From: Actinomycetes bacterium
GTDB lineage: Bacteria; Actinomycetota; Acidimicrobiia; Acidimicrobiales; Palsa-688
Length of the DNA: 9,107 nucleotides
Reading direction: 5' to 3'
Assembly: GCA_021808665.1 (NCBI GenBank)
Contig: JAKBBA010000127.1
Span: 1-9,107 of the forward strand
The notes beneath the pieces were generated by a model that saw only the letters and a program-made list of their open reading frames with translations, did not search any database and had not been told where the DNA came from. A program made the position numbers and the translations under genes. Each line of letters starts with the position of its first letter. The stretch's first letter is position 1. This document shows, in pieces, positions 1-6,153 of the stretch.

Positions 1-206
1 CGTTGGCCGCTTCAGGCTACGGGGCGGTCACCACCGAGATCGGTCGGATCGGCGACGGCGGGTTTTTCTACGCTGAGGACTACCACCAGCAGTACCTGGC
101 AAAGAACCCTGACGGCTACTGCGGGCTCGGTGGCACCGGGGTGTCCTGCCCGGCAGGCACCGGCGTAGACGCGCCGGTTGGCGCGTCTACGGCCACCGAG
201 GACTGA
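1..206 (+). CDS. msrA: Peptide-methionine (S)-S-oxide reductase MsrA, C-terminal part (5' end outside window)
   Basis: MsrA reduces methionine-S-sulfoxide in oxidised proteins, using a catalytic Cys near the N-terminus and resolving cysteines near the C-terminus. Only about 67 C-terminal residues are visible; the frame is open to the left edge and stops at TGA 204-206. The recognisable part is the MsrA tail: VTTEI, then [11 protein letters not shown], then [17 protein letters not shown], which carries two candidate resolving cysteines. The catalytic GCFW motif lies outside the window. After the family's usual end there is a short tail rich in Gly, Ala and Thr, part of which is encoded by a strong DNA hairpin (164-191). 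The gene converges on rpsR with a 26-bp gap. Family identity is secure; the tail is unusual but harmless-looking. Confidence 0.93.
   Translation, partial: LAASGYGAVTTEIGRIGDGGFFYAEDYHQQYLAKNPDGYCGLGGTGVSCPAGTGVDAPVGASTATED
164..191. other. Perfect 12-bp stem, 4-nt loop hairpin inside the msrA 3' end
   Basis: CGTAGACGCGCC (164-175), loop GGTT, then its exact reverse complement (180-191). It lies 13 bp before the msrA stop, between two convergent genes. It has no T-run, so it is not a classical intrinsic terminator, but its position suggests a (bidirectional) transcription end or an mRNA 3'-protecting structure. Function is inferred. Confidence 0.6.
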
Positions 207-232
207 CGCGATTGCCGGCTGGTCAGCGAACT

Positions 233-682
233 CTAGACGTCGTCTCCGGACGCATCGTCCTCGTCGGCCTCGCCCAGGTCGGCGCCGTCAAGTTGATCTG
301 ACGAGGAGTCGGAATCGAATGCGTCGCCAGCTGGCGAACCGGCATTCGGCCCTCGGCGGTCCGTCCGGGGCCCCCTCGGCTCGGCCGAGGCGGCGCGTAC
401 CGAGTACGGCAGGAGCGCAAGTTCCCGGGCCGTCTTGATCGCGGTGGCGACGTCGCCTTGATGCTGTGAACAAGTGCCGGTCGCCCCACGGGCCTTGATC
501 CGGCCCCGATCGTTGACGAACCGCTTCAGAAGCCCGATGTCCTTGTAGTCGACCCACGTTGCGTGCTTGGAGCAGAAGATACAGACCTTCGGCTTACCGC
601 GGCGGGGACGGCTGCTCGCAGCACCGGGCCGGGGCCGACGGTCCTGGCTCTTCTTGGTTGTCGCCTTCGGATTGCGCGCCAT
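233..682 (-). CDS. rpsR: 30S ribosomal protein bS18, zinc-ligand form with long N- and C-terminal extensions
   Basis: bS18 binds bS6 and the 16S rRNA platform of the small subunit. The core spans about residues 31-98 of 149. It has CIFC (C34, C37), WVDYKDIGLLKRFVNDRGRI, then TGTCSQHQ (C71, H74) and AIKTARELALLPY. The two Cys plus Cys/His make the zinc-binding (C+) form. The start is ATG at 682, chosen because AAGGAG lies 4 nt upstream and the basic MARNPK start fits; an in-frame upstream extension to 763 looks non-coding. Typical bS18 is about 75-90 residues. Here there is a basic N-terminal extension of about 30 residues and a C-terminal extension of about 50 that is Pro/Arg-rich and then strongly acidic (many Asp/Ser/Glu). 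It is not next to rpsF, ssb or rplI, its usual partners, so it may be a second copy or a relocated single copy. Confidence 0.93.
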   Translation of the reverse strand: MARNPKATTKKSQDRRPRPGAASSRPRRGKPKVCIFCSKHATWVDYKDIGLLKRFVNDRGRIKARGATGTCSQHQGDVATAIKTARELALLPYSVRAASAEPRGPRTDRRGPNAGSPAGDAFDSDSSSDQLDGADLGEADEDDASGDDV

Positions 683-775
683 GTAGCTCCTTATATCTCC
701 CGCTGGGGGCCGACCTTGTGCCGGACCTGCCATGAGTGGGAGTCGCCGACACGATGCCCACAAGCACCCGGGCGT

Positions 776-781
776 ATCCTA
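776..781 (-). promoter_or_regulatory. Probable -10 box (TAGGAT) of rpsR
   Basis: On the minus strand GCTAGGAT lies about 93 nt before the rpsR ATG, within the 133-bp gap after mtnP. It matches the TAGNNT -10 form seen before other genes here. It predicts a leader of about 85 nt containing a GTGGG/CCCAC stem. No convincing -35 box is visible. The rest of the gap 683-815 holds no gene that I can support. Confidence 0.4.
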
Positions 782-815
782 GCCGCAGCGTCGAAGTTCT
801 GGGGCAAGTCCGGAC

Positions 816-1649
816 CTACATCCTGCCGACGAGGCTCGGGGCACCGCCCTCGGCACAATCGCATCTGGCCGCAACGGACAAGGCTGGTATCACGAGACCT
901 AGCAGGGATCGCGCGTGGTCCACGTTGGCGGCCATCACCTCGAACGCTGACCTCGCGCTGACAGCAGCGACAGACGGGTCGTCCTCCAGGCCCGCGTCGT
1001 AGTCGGTTACGAGCGCCAGCCCTGAGTAGCACAGCCCGAGCTCCCGGGCGAGGTACGCCTCGGGGTGCTGCGTCATATTTATTACGTCGAACCCGCAGGC
1101 CGCGTAGAAGCGTGACTCCGCCCTGGTGGAAAAACGCGGCCCCTGCACCACCACGACCGTTCCGCTCCGATGGACCTTCCCAGGGGGCCACGCACCCTCG
1201 CGTGCCGCATCCGCGATCTCGCCCGATAGGGCGGCGCAATACGGTTCGGCGAAGCTGACGTGGTCGACGTCGGGAGAGCGGACGAACGTGTCCGGGCGAC
1301 CCCAAGTCCGGTCGACGAGCTGGTCGACGACCACGAGATCGCCGGGCGCAATGCCCGCCCGCAGCGACCCCGACGCGCAAAAGCCGATCACCCGGGTAGC
1401 GCCGAGGGAAGCGAGCGCCCAGAGGTTCGCCTGGTAGGGCACCTCGTGAGGAGCGTAAGTGTGGCCGGTTCCGTGGCGGGCGATGAAAGCAACCGGGCGG
1501 CCACCAACATCGCCGACGTGTACAGGTGACGCCGGAGGGCCGTACGGCGTGTCGATCGACAGCTCCACAGCGCCGTCGATCAGGCTGTAGAACCCTGACC
1601 CACCGATCACGGCGATCTCCACCCCGGCCGGTTCAGCGGGGTCTCGCAT
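816..1649 (-). CDS. mtnP: S-methyl-5'-thioadenosine phosphorylase (purine nucleoside phosphorylase family 2)
   Basis: It splits methylthioadenosine with phosphate into adenine and methylthioribose-1-phosphate, salvaging the by-product of polyamine synthesis. The 277-residue length is normal. Visible motifs are the phosphate loop GGSGFY (16-21), ARHGTGHTYAPHEVPYQANLWAL-type segment (58-79), QGPRFSTRAE (169-178), NMT-x2-PEA (191-198) and TDYD (215-218). The paired Asp of TDYD suggests preference for 6-aminopurines, hence MTA rather than inosine. A family-typical CDC pair lies near the C-terminus (263, 265). The start is ATG 1649, just 2 nt after the fmdB stop (TAGTGATG; an in-frame GTG at 1652 is possible). 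No clear SD is seen, so translation is probably coupled to fmdB. The frame stays open upstream through fmdB, but that part is a shadow. Confidence 0.9.
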   Translation of the reverse strand: MRDPAEPAGVEIAVIGGSGFYSLIDGAVELSIDTPYGPPASPVHVGDVGGRPVAFIARHGTGHTYAPHEVPYQANLWALASLGATRVIGFCASGSLRAGIAPGDLVVVDQLVDRTWGRPDTFVRSPDVDHVSFAEPYCAALSGEIADAAREGAWPPGKVHRSGTVVVVQGPRFSTRAESRFYAACGFDVINMTQHPEAYLARELGLCYSGLALVTDYDAGLEDDPSVAAVSARSAFEVMAANVDHARSLLGLVIPALSVAARCDCAEGGAPSLVGRM

Positions 1650-1651
1650 CA

Positions 1652-2038
1652 CTAGGACGAGGACGTAGACGGCGACGGGGAGGATTTCGAAGACGAGTCC
1701 GACGTCGCGCTCGAAGCGGACCCACCGCCTGAGGTCGGCGACGCTGACTCCTTGGAAGCGCCCGACTCTTTGGACGCGGCGCCGTCCTTCGACGAGTCGG
1801 ACGAGGATTCCGAGGACTTGTCGGAGCCCTCCTTCGAACCTGACGACTTGGACCCGTTCGACGAGCGGCTGTCGGTCTTGTAGAAGCCGCTCCCCTTGAA
1901 CGCGATCCCGATGGAGCCGAACACCTTGCGCAGCGGTCCGCTGCAGGATGGGCATGTGGTCAGCTCATCGTCGGAGAAGGACTGGACGACCTCCATGTGT
2001 TCCCCGCAGGCCTTGCACGCGTATTCGTAGGTGGGCAT
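1652..2038 (-). CDS. FmdB-family zinc ribbon protein with Ser-rich tail
   Basis: Small cytoplasmic protein of 128 residues. It starts with MPTYEYACKACG and has CxxC at 8/11 and CxxC at 29/32, followed by LRKVFGSIGIAFKGSGFYKTD. This is the hallmark of the FmdB (putative regulatory) zinc ribbon family, whose function is not well established. From about residue 56 to the end the protein is a low-complexity tail dominated by Ser, with Lys, Glu, Asp and Gly, which is probably disordered. Start ATG 2038 is chosen because the family almost always begins MPTYEY; a GGAG lies 11 nt upstream, rather far. It is first in a unit with mtnP (2-nt gap). A CIRCE operator lies in its leader, suggesting heat-shock control by HrcA. 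Confidence 0.9.
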   Translation of the reverse strand: MPTYEYACKACGEHMEVVQSFSDDELTTCPSCSGPLRKVFGSIGIAFKGSGFYKTDSRSSNGSKSSGSKEGSDKSSESSSDSSKDGAASKESGASKESASPTSGGGSASSATSDSSSKSSPSPSTSSS

Positions 2039-2061
2039 TTCAGATCGGACTCCTACATGTT

Positions 2062-2088
2062 CTGGCACTCGCATACCGAGAGTGCTAA
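2062..2088. promoter_or_regulatory. CIRCE element (HrcA operator)
   Basis: CTGGCACTC, 9-nt spacer, GAGTGCTAA. The known consensus is TTAGCACTC-N9-GAGTGCTAA, so the right arm matches 9/9, the left arm 7/9 and the spacer length is exact. It lies 24 bp upstream of the fmdB ATG, between a probable -10 box and the start, which is the usual place for CIRCE. It is also upstream of the likely galU promoter. Control of fmdB-mtnP by HrcA is inferred. Confidence 0.75.
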
Positions 2089-2093
2089 GTGTA
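2088..2093 (-). promoter_or_regulatory. Possible -10 box (TACACT) for fmdB-mtnP
   Basis: A TANNNT hexamer on the minus strand that abuts and overlaps the CIRCE element by one base, placing the start of transcription inside the operator. No good -35 is visible, so confidence is low. Confidence 0.3.
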
Positions 2094-2111
2094 GTCGAGG
2101 AAGATGCGATC

Positions 2112-2140
2112 GTGACATTTGATGCTTCGATGGTAAAGAT
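2112..2140 (+). promoter_or_regulatory. Possible galU promoter
   Basis: GTGACA (2112-2117), 17-nt spacer, AAAGAT (2135-2140). The hexamer ends 6 nt before the galU ATG, and no SD precedes that ATG, so the mRNA could start at or next to the start codon (leaderless). The -10 is a weak match. Confidence 0.35.
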
Positions 2141-2146
2141 ATTGCT

Positions 2147-3022
2147 ATGCCCAGACAGCTTCGAAAGGCAGTGATACCGGCGGCTGGTTTGGGGACACGT
2201 TTTCTCCCCGCCACGAAGGCCGTCCCGAAAGAGATGATGCCGCTAGTCGACAAGCCGGCGATCCAGTACGTGGTGGAGGAGGCGGCTGCCGCCGGCATTA
2301 CAGACGTACTCATCGTGACCGGACGGTCCAAGGACGCGATCGAGGACCACTTCGACCGCTCTCCTGAGCTGGAGGAAGCCCTTCTCGCTGTTGGCAAGGA
2401 CGCTGAGGCAGCGCAGGTCCGGGCGATCCACGACCTCGTGCAGATCCACTACGTCCGCCAAGGGGCGCCGCGCGGACTCGGCCACGCCGTCGGTATGGCC
2501 AGGGCGCACGTCGGCGACGAGCCTTTCGTCGTGATGCTCCCGGATGATCTGATGCATCCGAACGCCGGGATCCTCGCGGGCATGATCGAGACGCACAAGC
2601 GGAATGATTCTGCAGTACTGGCCCTCAAGAGGGTCGCCGGGCGGGAGATTTCCATGTACGGGGTGGCGGCTGCGAAAGCGTTGAGCGACACGGTCGTCGA
2701 GGTTTCCGACCTGGTCGAGAAGCCGTCGCCGGAGGATGCGCCGTCCGACCTCGGTGTGATGGGTCGCTACATCTTGACTCCGGGCATATTCGACGCTATC
2801 GAACGTACGGGGGCCGGCAGGGGTGGAGAGATCCAGTTGACGGACGCGATTAAGGCTGTGATCGCCGAGGAGACGGTTCTCGGCTACATCATCGGGGAAG
2901 GCAGGTTCGACACCGGCAACAAGCTAGACTTCCTGATCGCATCCGTCACCTTCGCTCTAGAGCGTGACGATCTCGGCCCCGAACTGCTCGAGTTCCTTCG
3001 CGGCGTCGTCTCAGCGCGTTGA
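2147..3022 (+). CDS. galU: UTP--glucose-1-phosphate uridylyltransferase
   Basis: It makes UDP-glucose from UTP and glucose-1-phosphate, for cell-wall and exopolysaccharide synthesis. The 291 residues are the usual length. Motifs are the nucleotide-binding PAAGLGTRFLPATK with PKEMMP (11-32), RQGAPRGLGHA (104-114), MLPDDL with the metal-binding Asp (130-135), VEKP (190-193), GEIQLTDAI (227-235) and GRFDTGNK (252-259). The start is ATG 2147, followed closely by the conserved KAVIPAAG. It is the first gene of the galU-moeA pair; its TGA overlaps the TTG start of moeA by 4 bp. A galU-moeA-membrane protein order is conserved in Actinobacteria such as mycobacteria. Confidence 0.97.
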   Translation: MPRQLRKAVIPAAGLGTRFLPATKAVPKEMMPLVDKPAIQYVVEEAAAAGITDVLIVTGRSKDAIEDHFDRSPELEEALLAVGKDAEAAQVRAIHDLVQIHYVRQGAPRGLGHAVGMARAHVGDEPFVVMLPDDLMHPNAGILAGMIETHKRNDSAVLALKRVAGREISMYGVAAAKALSDTVVEVSDLVEKPSPEDAPSDLGVMGRYILTPGIFDAIERTGAGRGGEIQLTDAIKAVIAEETVLGYIIGEGRFDTGNKLDFLIASVTFALERDDLGPELLEFLRGVVSAR

Positions 3023-4236
3023 TAACCCTCGAAGAAGCCCAGGCGGAGGTCCTCGCCGCTTGTAGACCGGCGGTTCCTGCGGAAGTGGCTGTTTCGTCTG
3101 CTTTGGGGCTAATCCTTGCCGAGGAGGCTTACTCGTCCGAGGCGGTACCGGGTTTCGCTAACACAGCGATGGACGGCTTCGCGGTCCACGCCGCGGATGT
3201 CGCCTCCGCCAGCCCGGAGACGCCGGCCCGGTTGAAGGTGATAGGGACGCGGGCTGCCGGGATCGCCGAGGCGCAAACCGTCGGTCGTGGGGAGGCGCTT
3301 CGGATAATGACGGGGGCACTTTTTCCCGACGGAGCGGACGCTGTCGCGATAGTCGAGGACACTCGAAGTGCAGGCGACTTCGTGGAGGTTCTTGCTCCCT
3401 CCGATCCCGGACAGCACATTCGACCTGCGGGGGACGACATCTCGTCCGGCCAACTGCTCTTCGAGGCAGGGGCGAAGCTCGGACCGGGACATCTGGGCGT
3501 CCTGTGCGCTGTCGGTTGCGAAGCCGTGCTGGCTTTCCCGCGACCACTGGTCGGCGTGCTGTCAACGGGCGACGAGCTGGTCGAGGCCGGCCCCCCGCTC
3601 GAGGCAGGCCAGATCCGGGATTCGAACCGCCGGACGCTGCTGTCGCTTCTCGAACGCGACGGATTCCGGACGCTCGACCTGGGGATCGCCCGCGACGAAG
3701 AGGCTGTGATCGAGTCCGCTCTCGTGTCGGGAGTATCGAGCTGCGACGCGATTCTCACTAGCGGCGGGGTGAGCATGGGCGATTTCGACTACGTGAAGAC
3801 CGTCCTCGACCGGATCGGTCGGATGCGCTGGATGCAAGTGGCGATTAGGCCGTCCAAGCCGTTCGCTTTCGGCGTGATCGGCGAAACCCCGGTGTTCGGT
3901 CTGCCTGGCAACCCGGTGTCGTCGATGGTCAGCTACGAGCTTCTCGCCCGGCCGGGCCTTCGCCAGATCGCCGGCTACCTGCCGGGACAGCTGAAACGCC
4001 CGACTGTTCGGGCGGTGCTCGCAGGTGCGGGCTGGCGTGGATCACGGGATGGCCGAACGACCTTTGTTCGTGTCAGCGCCGAGTTCGGCCCGGACGGCCG
4101 GCTGACGGTGTCGAGCGCCGGGGCGCAAGGGTCTCACCAGCTGTATGCGATGGCCCGGGCGAACGCCTTGGCGGTCACCCCGCCGGGCGTTACAGTCGAG
4201 GCGGGTGACGTGGTGGACGTTGTCCTCGTTGACTGA
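3019..4236 (+). CDS. moeA: Molybdopterin molybdenumtransferase MoeA (possibly the divisome gephyrin-like protein Glp)
   Basis: MoeA inserts molybdate into adenylated molybdopterin, the last step of Moco synthesis. At 405 residues the length is typical. Motifs are NTAMDGFAV (48-56), RIMTGALFPDGADAV (95-109), GQHIRPAGDDI (131-141), VLSTGDEL (180-187), GQIRDSNRRTL (197-207), TSGGVSMGDFDYVK (247-260), RPSKPFAFG (277-285) and GLPGNPVSS (294-302); active-site Asp/Pro positions appear intact. The start is TTG 3019 within TTGA shared with the galU stop, with no clear SD, so translation is probably coupled. In Corynebacteriales the MoeA homologue next to galU is Glp, which binds FtsZ and the membrane receptor GlpR. 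Here moaA and moaC follow directly, which favours a Moco role, but a GlpR-like gene is also close. Both roles are possible. Confidence 0.95.
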   Translation: MITLEEAQAEVLAACRPAVPAEVAVSSALGLILAEEAYSSEAVPGFANTAMDGFAVHAADVASASPETPARLKVIGTRAAGIAEAQTVGRGEALRIMTGALFPDGADAVAIVEDTRSAGDFVEVLAPSDPGQHIRPAGDDISSGQLLFEAGAKLGPGHLGVLCAVGCEAVLAFPRPLVGVLSTGDELVEAGPPLEAGQIRDSNRRTLLSLLERDGFRTLDLGIARDEEAVIESALVSGVSSCDAILTSGGVSMGDFDYVKTVLDRIGRMRWMQVAIRPSKPFAFGVIGETPVFGLPGNPVSSMVSYELLARPGLRQIAGYLPGQLKRPTVRAVLAGAGWRGSRDGRTTFVRVSAEFGPDGRLTVSSAGAQGSHQLYAMARANALAVTPPGVTVEAGDVVDVVLVD

Positions 4237-4280
4237 GGGCTACGCCCGGGGAGGCCTGCTCGCTTCAGGCCAGTTGTCGG

Positions 4281-4286
4281 TAGGCT
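4281..4286 (+). promoter_or_regulatory. Probable -10 box (TAGGCT) of moaA
   Basis: GGTAGGCT lies in the 60-bp moeA-moaA gap, with 10 nt between the hexamer and the GTG start. Transcription would begin only a few nt before moaA. It nearly matches the moaC -10 (GGTAGGAT). No -35 recognised. Confidence 0.4.
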
Positions 4287-4296
4287 GAGAAGACCT

Positions 4297-5292
4297 GTGA
4301 GCGTAGACCTAGTCGACCCATACGGCAGGATCGTCCGCGACCTGCGGATATCGATAACCGACCGGTGCAACTTCCGCTGCACGTACTGCATGCCCCACGA
4401 GGGGATGCAGTGGACACCTCGTGAGCAGCTGCTGAGCTTCGAGGAACTAACACGCATTGCTAGGGTCTGCGTCGAGCGATTCGGCATCGGGAGCATCCGG
4501 ATCACGGGCGGCGAACCAACCGTACGCGCCCATCTGCCGGTGCTGATTGGCCGTCTCGCCGCTCTCGGAGTGGACCTTTCGATGACCACGAACGGGGCGA
4601 CGCTCGCACAGTCGGCAGCGGACCTGGTTCGAGCTGGACTGAAGCGGATCAACGTGTCGTTGGACTCGCTTCGAGCCGAGCGTTTTGCTGAGATAACGGG
4701 TCGCGACGCCCTCGACAGGGTCCAGGCTGGGATCTACGCCGCCCAGGACGCCGGACTTGACCCGGTGAAAGTCAACTGTGTCCTGGTGCGAGGCGTCAAC
4801 GACGACGAGATCGTCGACTTTGCCGCCTTCGGGCGTGACCATGGGGTGGAGGTCCGTTTCATCGAGTGGATGCCCCTCGACGGGGACCATAGCTGGGAAG
4901 CCGGCCAGGTGGTGCCCGGCGAGGAGATAGTCGAGGCGATCGACGCTGTGTGGCCGCTCGTCACGGACTCGGGGTCGCGTCCCCGCGATGCCGCCCCGGC
5001 GGAGAACTACCGCTACGCGGACGGGAGGGGAAGCGTGGGGGTCATAGCCAGTGTGACGAAGCCTTTCTGCGAGTCCTGCGATCGGATCCGTCTGACGGCT
5101 GAAGGGCAGCTACGCAACTGTTTGTTTTCTGTGCGGGAGACTGATCTGCGTGGCATCCTGCGCGGCGGTGGTAGCGACGACGACCTCGCAGCGGCGATCG
5201 CGGCGGAGGTCGGTCTCAAGTGGGCTGGCCATTCGATCGGCCAGGTGACCTTCGTGAGGCCGGAGCGCAGCATGAGCCAAATCGGCGGCTGA
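4297..5292 (+). CDS. moaA: GTP 3',8-cyclase MoaA (radical SAM)
   Basis: First step of Moco synthesis: a radical SAM enzyme that rearranges GTP to 3',8-cyclo-7,8-dihydro-GTP, passed to MoaC. At 331 residues it is full length. The N-terminal cluster motif is CNFRCTYC (C24, C28, C31), followed by ITGGEPTVR (69-77), TTNG (97-100) and NVSLDSL (119-125). A second 4Fe-4S cluster that binds GTP is given by C258, C261 and C275 (PFCESCDRIRLTAEGQLRNC). The protein ends in the conserved GG needed for activity. Start GTG 4297 is preceded by a GAGAAGA stretch; the sequence VDPYGRIVRDLRISITDRCN fits a normal N-terminus. The neighbours moeA upstream and moaC downstream are in the same pathway. Confidence 0.96.
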   Translation: MSVDLVDPYGRIVRDLRISITDRCNFRCTYCMPHEGMQWTPREQLLSFEELTRIARVCVERFGIGSIRITGGEPTVRAHLPVLIGRLAALGVDLSMTTNGATLAQSAADLVRAGLKRINVSLDSLRAERFAEITGRDALDRVQAGIYAAQDAGLDPVKVNCVLVRGVNDDEIVDFAAFGRDHGVEVRFIEWMPLDGDHSWEAGQVVPGEEIVEAIDAVWPLVTDSGSRPRDAAPAENYRYADGRGSVGVIASVTKPFCESCDRIRLTAEGQLRNCLFSVRETDLRGILRGGGSDDDLAAAIAAEVGLKWAGHSIGQVTFVRPERSMSQIGG

Positions 5293-5368
5293 CCTCCCGC
5301 TCTTCAGGTCTTTGGCGCCCCAGGGAGCTGCAGACGCCCGCGCAGAGGCGGCCCGTCACACGCTCCGG

Positions 5369-5374
5369 TAGGAT
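5369..5374 (+). promoter_or_regulatory. Probable -10 box (TAGGAT) of moaC, leaderless type
   Basis: GGTAGGAT, then 7 nt, then the moaC ATG. This spacing would start the transcript at or next to the ATG; no SD is present. It supports the ATG at 5382 over the longer frame starting inside moaA. Confidence 0.5.
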
Positions 5375-5381
5375 CGGGACC

Positions 5382-5954
5382 ATGTCCGACCATGCTGGTC
5401 TTACCCACATCGACCCGCTCGGTCGCGCCCGTATGGTCGACGTGACGCCGAAGGAGGCGACACACCGCCGTGCCCTGGCACGCGCCAAGGTCTTCATGAA
5501 GCCCGAGACGACGGGCAAGGTCGCCGCTAACGCCGTCACCAAAGGAGACGTACTCGGTGCCGCCCGTATCGCCGGGATCCAGGCTGCGAAGCGGACGGCC
5601 GACTTGATCCCGCTGTGTCATCCTCTGCTCGTCGGGGCGGTGACCATCAATTTCACTCTCGGCGAGAACTTCGTCGAGGTCGAGTCGCAGGTAGAGACCG
5701 TTGATCGGACAGGGGTAGAGATGGAGGCGTTGACCGCTTGCGCAGTTGCGGCCCTCACGATCTACGACATGTGCAAGTCCGCCGATCGTTCGATGGTCAT
5801 AGGAGAAATGGCGCTGTGGGAGAAGACCGGAGGCCGTAGCGGCCAGTGGCGCCGGCCCCCCGGGGAGCTTGCTATGCCGCTGGTCAACACCCCGATCGGT
5901 TCCATCGCTGACATCGACGCCCTCATCGATTCGGACGGGTCCGAAGAGGGGTGA
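5382..5954 (+). CDS. moaC: Cyclic pyranopterin monophosphate synthase MoaC
   Basis: It converts the MoaA product to cyclic pyranopterin monophosphate, completing the first step of Moco synthesis. Motifs are MVDV (18-21), the long conserved stretch from KGDVLGAARIAGIQAAK (54-70) to TADLIPLCHPL (72-82), GVEMEALTA (111-119), YDMCK (128-132) and KTGGRSG (148-154), so the catalytic His, Glu, Asp and Lys are present. Start ATG 5382 is chosen from family alignment and the -10 box just before it; the frame is open upstream to 5220 within moaA, but that stretch is non-coding. The usual length is about 160 residues. Here 190 residues include an extra 30-residue tail (PPGELAMPLVNTPIG then acidic), of unknown role. 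No moaB, moaD, moaE or mobA gene follows, so the rest of the pathway is elsewhere. Confidence 0.96.
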   Translation: MSDHAGLTHIDPLGRARMVDVTPKEATHRRALARAKVFMKPETTGKVAANAVTKGDVLGAARIAGIQAAKRTADLIPLCHPLLVGAVTINFTLGENFVEVESQVETVDRTGVEMEALTACAVAALTIYDMCKSADRSMVIGEMALWEKTGGRSGQWRRPPGELAMPLVNTPIGSIADIDALIDSDGSEEG

Positions 5955-5968
5955 GATTCTTTCCTTTT

Positions 5969-5997
5969 TTCGTGCAGAGTTGCGCATCGGCTAAGGT
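5969..5997 (+). promoter_or_regulatory. Possible promoter for the small ORF and membrane protein
   Basis: TTCGTG (5969-5974), 17-nt spacer, TAAGGT (5992-5997), which predicts a start near 6004 just ahead of the GAGGAG at 6010-6015. A T-rich run (5957-5970) after the TCGGA/TCCGA stem at the end of moaC (5931-5944) could mark the end of the moaC transcript, but the stem and T-run are 13 nt apart, so that is weak. Confidence 0.35.
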
Positions 5998-6021
5998 CGT
6001 CCGGCGATCGAGGAGTTGCAG

Positions 6022-6153
6022 ATGAGCCCCGGCTGCATTGCAGGGGTCAGTTGGCTGTCGGACGGACGTCATCGCATTGGTGGGGGTATCCACCACTTTT
6101 GTGACGCAATGGCGTACCGTCCCTTACATCGGAAGGTTGGCTTAGGAGCTTGA
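6022..6153 (+). CDS. Small ORF of 43 residues, unknown, translationally coupled to the next gene
   Basis: ATG 6022 is preceded by a strong SD, GAGGAG (6010-6015), with a 6-nt spacer. The frame runs for 43 codons (MSPGCIAGVSWLSDG at the start, HRKVGLGA at the end) and stops at TGA 6151-6153. The stop overlaps the TTG start of the following membrane protein gene as TTGA, the same arrangement as galU/moeA. The peptide is basic and has two Cys (5, 27) and several His (17, 24, 25, 36). I do not recognise it. It could be a real small protein or a leader peptide that delivers ribosomes to the next gene, whose own SD spacing is poor. An alternative is that it is chance; the good SD and the exact overlap argue against that. 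Confidence 0.45.
   Translation: MSPGCIAGVSWLSDGRHRIGGGIHHFCDAMAYRPLHRKVGLGA

Noticed and set aside
1650..1955. Long in-frame N-terminal extension of mtnP through fmdB
   Set aside because: The extra 100 residues have no phosphorylase similarity and are a shadow of the fmdB Ser-rich tail; the family N-terminus fits ATG 1649.
5220..5381. N-terminal extension of MoaC starting inside moaA
   Set aside because: The residues do not resemble MoaC and a -10 box lies 7 nt before ATG 5382.
5931..5970. Classical intrinsic terminator after moaC
   Set aside because: The TCGGA/TCCGA stem is short and lies 13 nt before the T-rich run, too far for a standard terminator.
6022..6120. Riboswitch (for example a Moco or c-di-AMP type) before the membrane protein gene
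   Set aside because: There is a TGGTGG/CCACCA stem near 6079-6096, but no conserved riboswitch core that I can recognise, and the stretch reads well as a small ORF.
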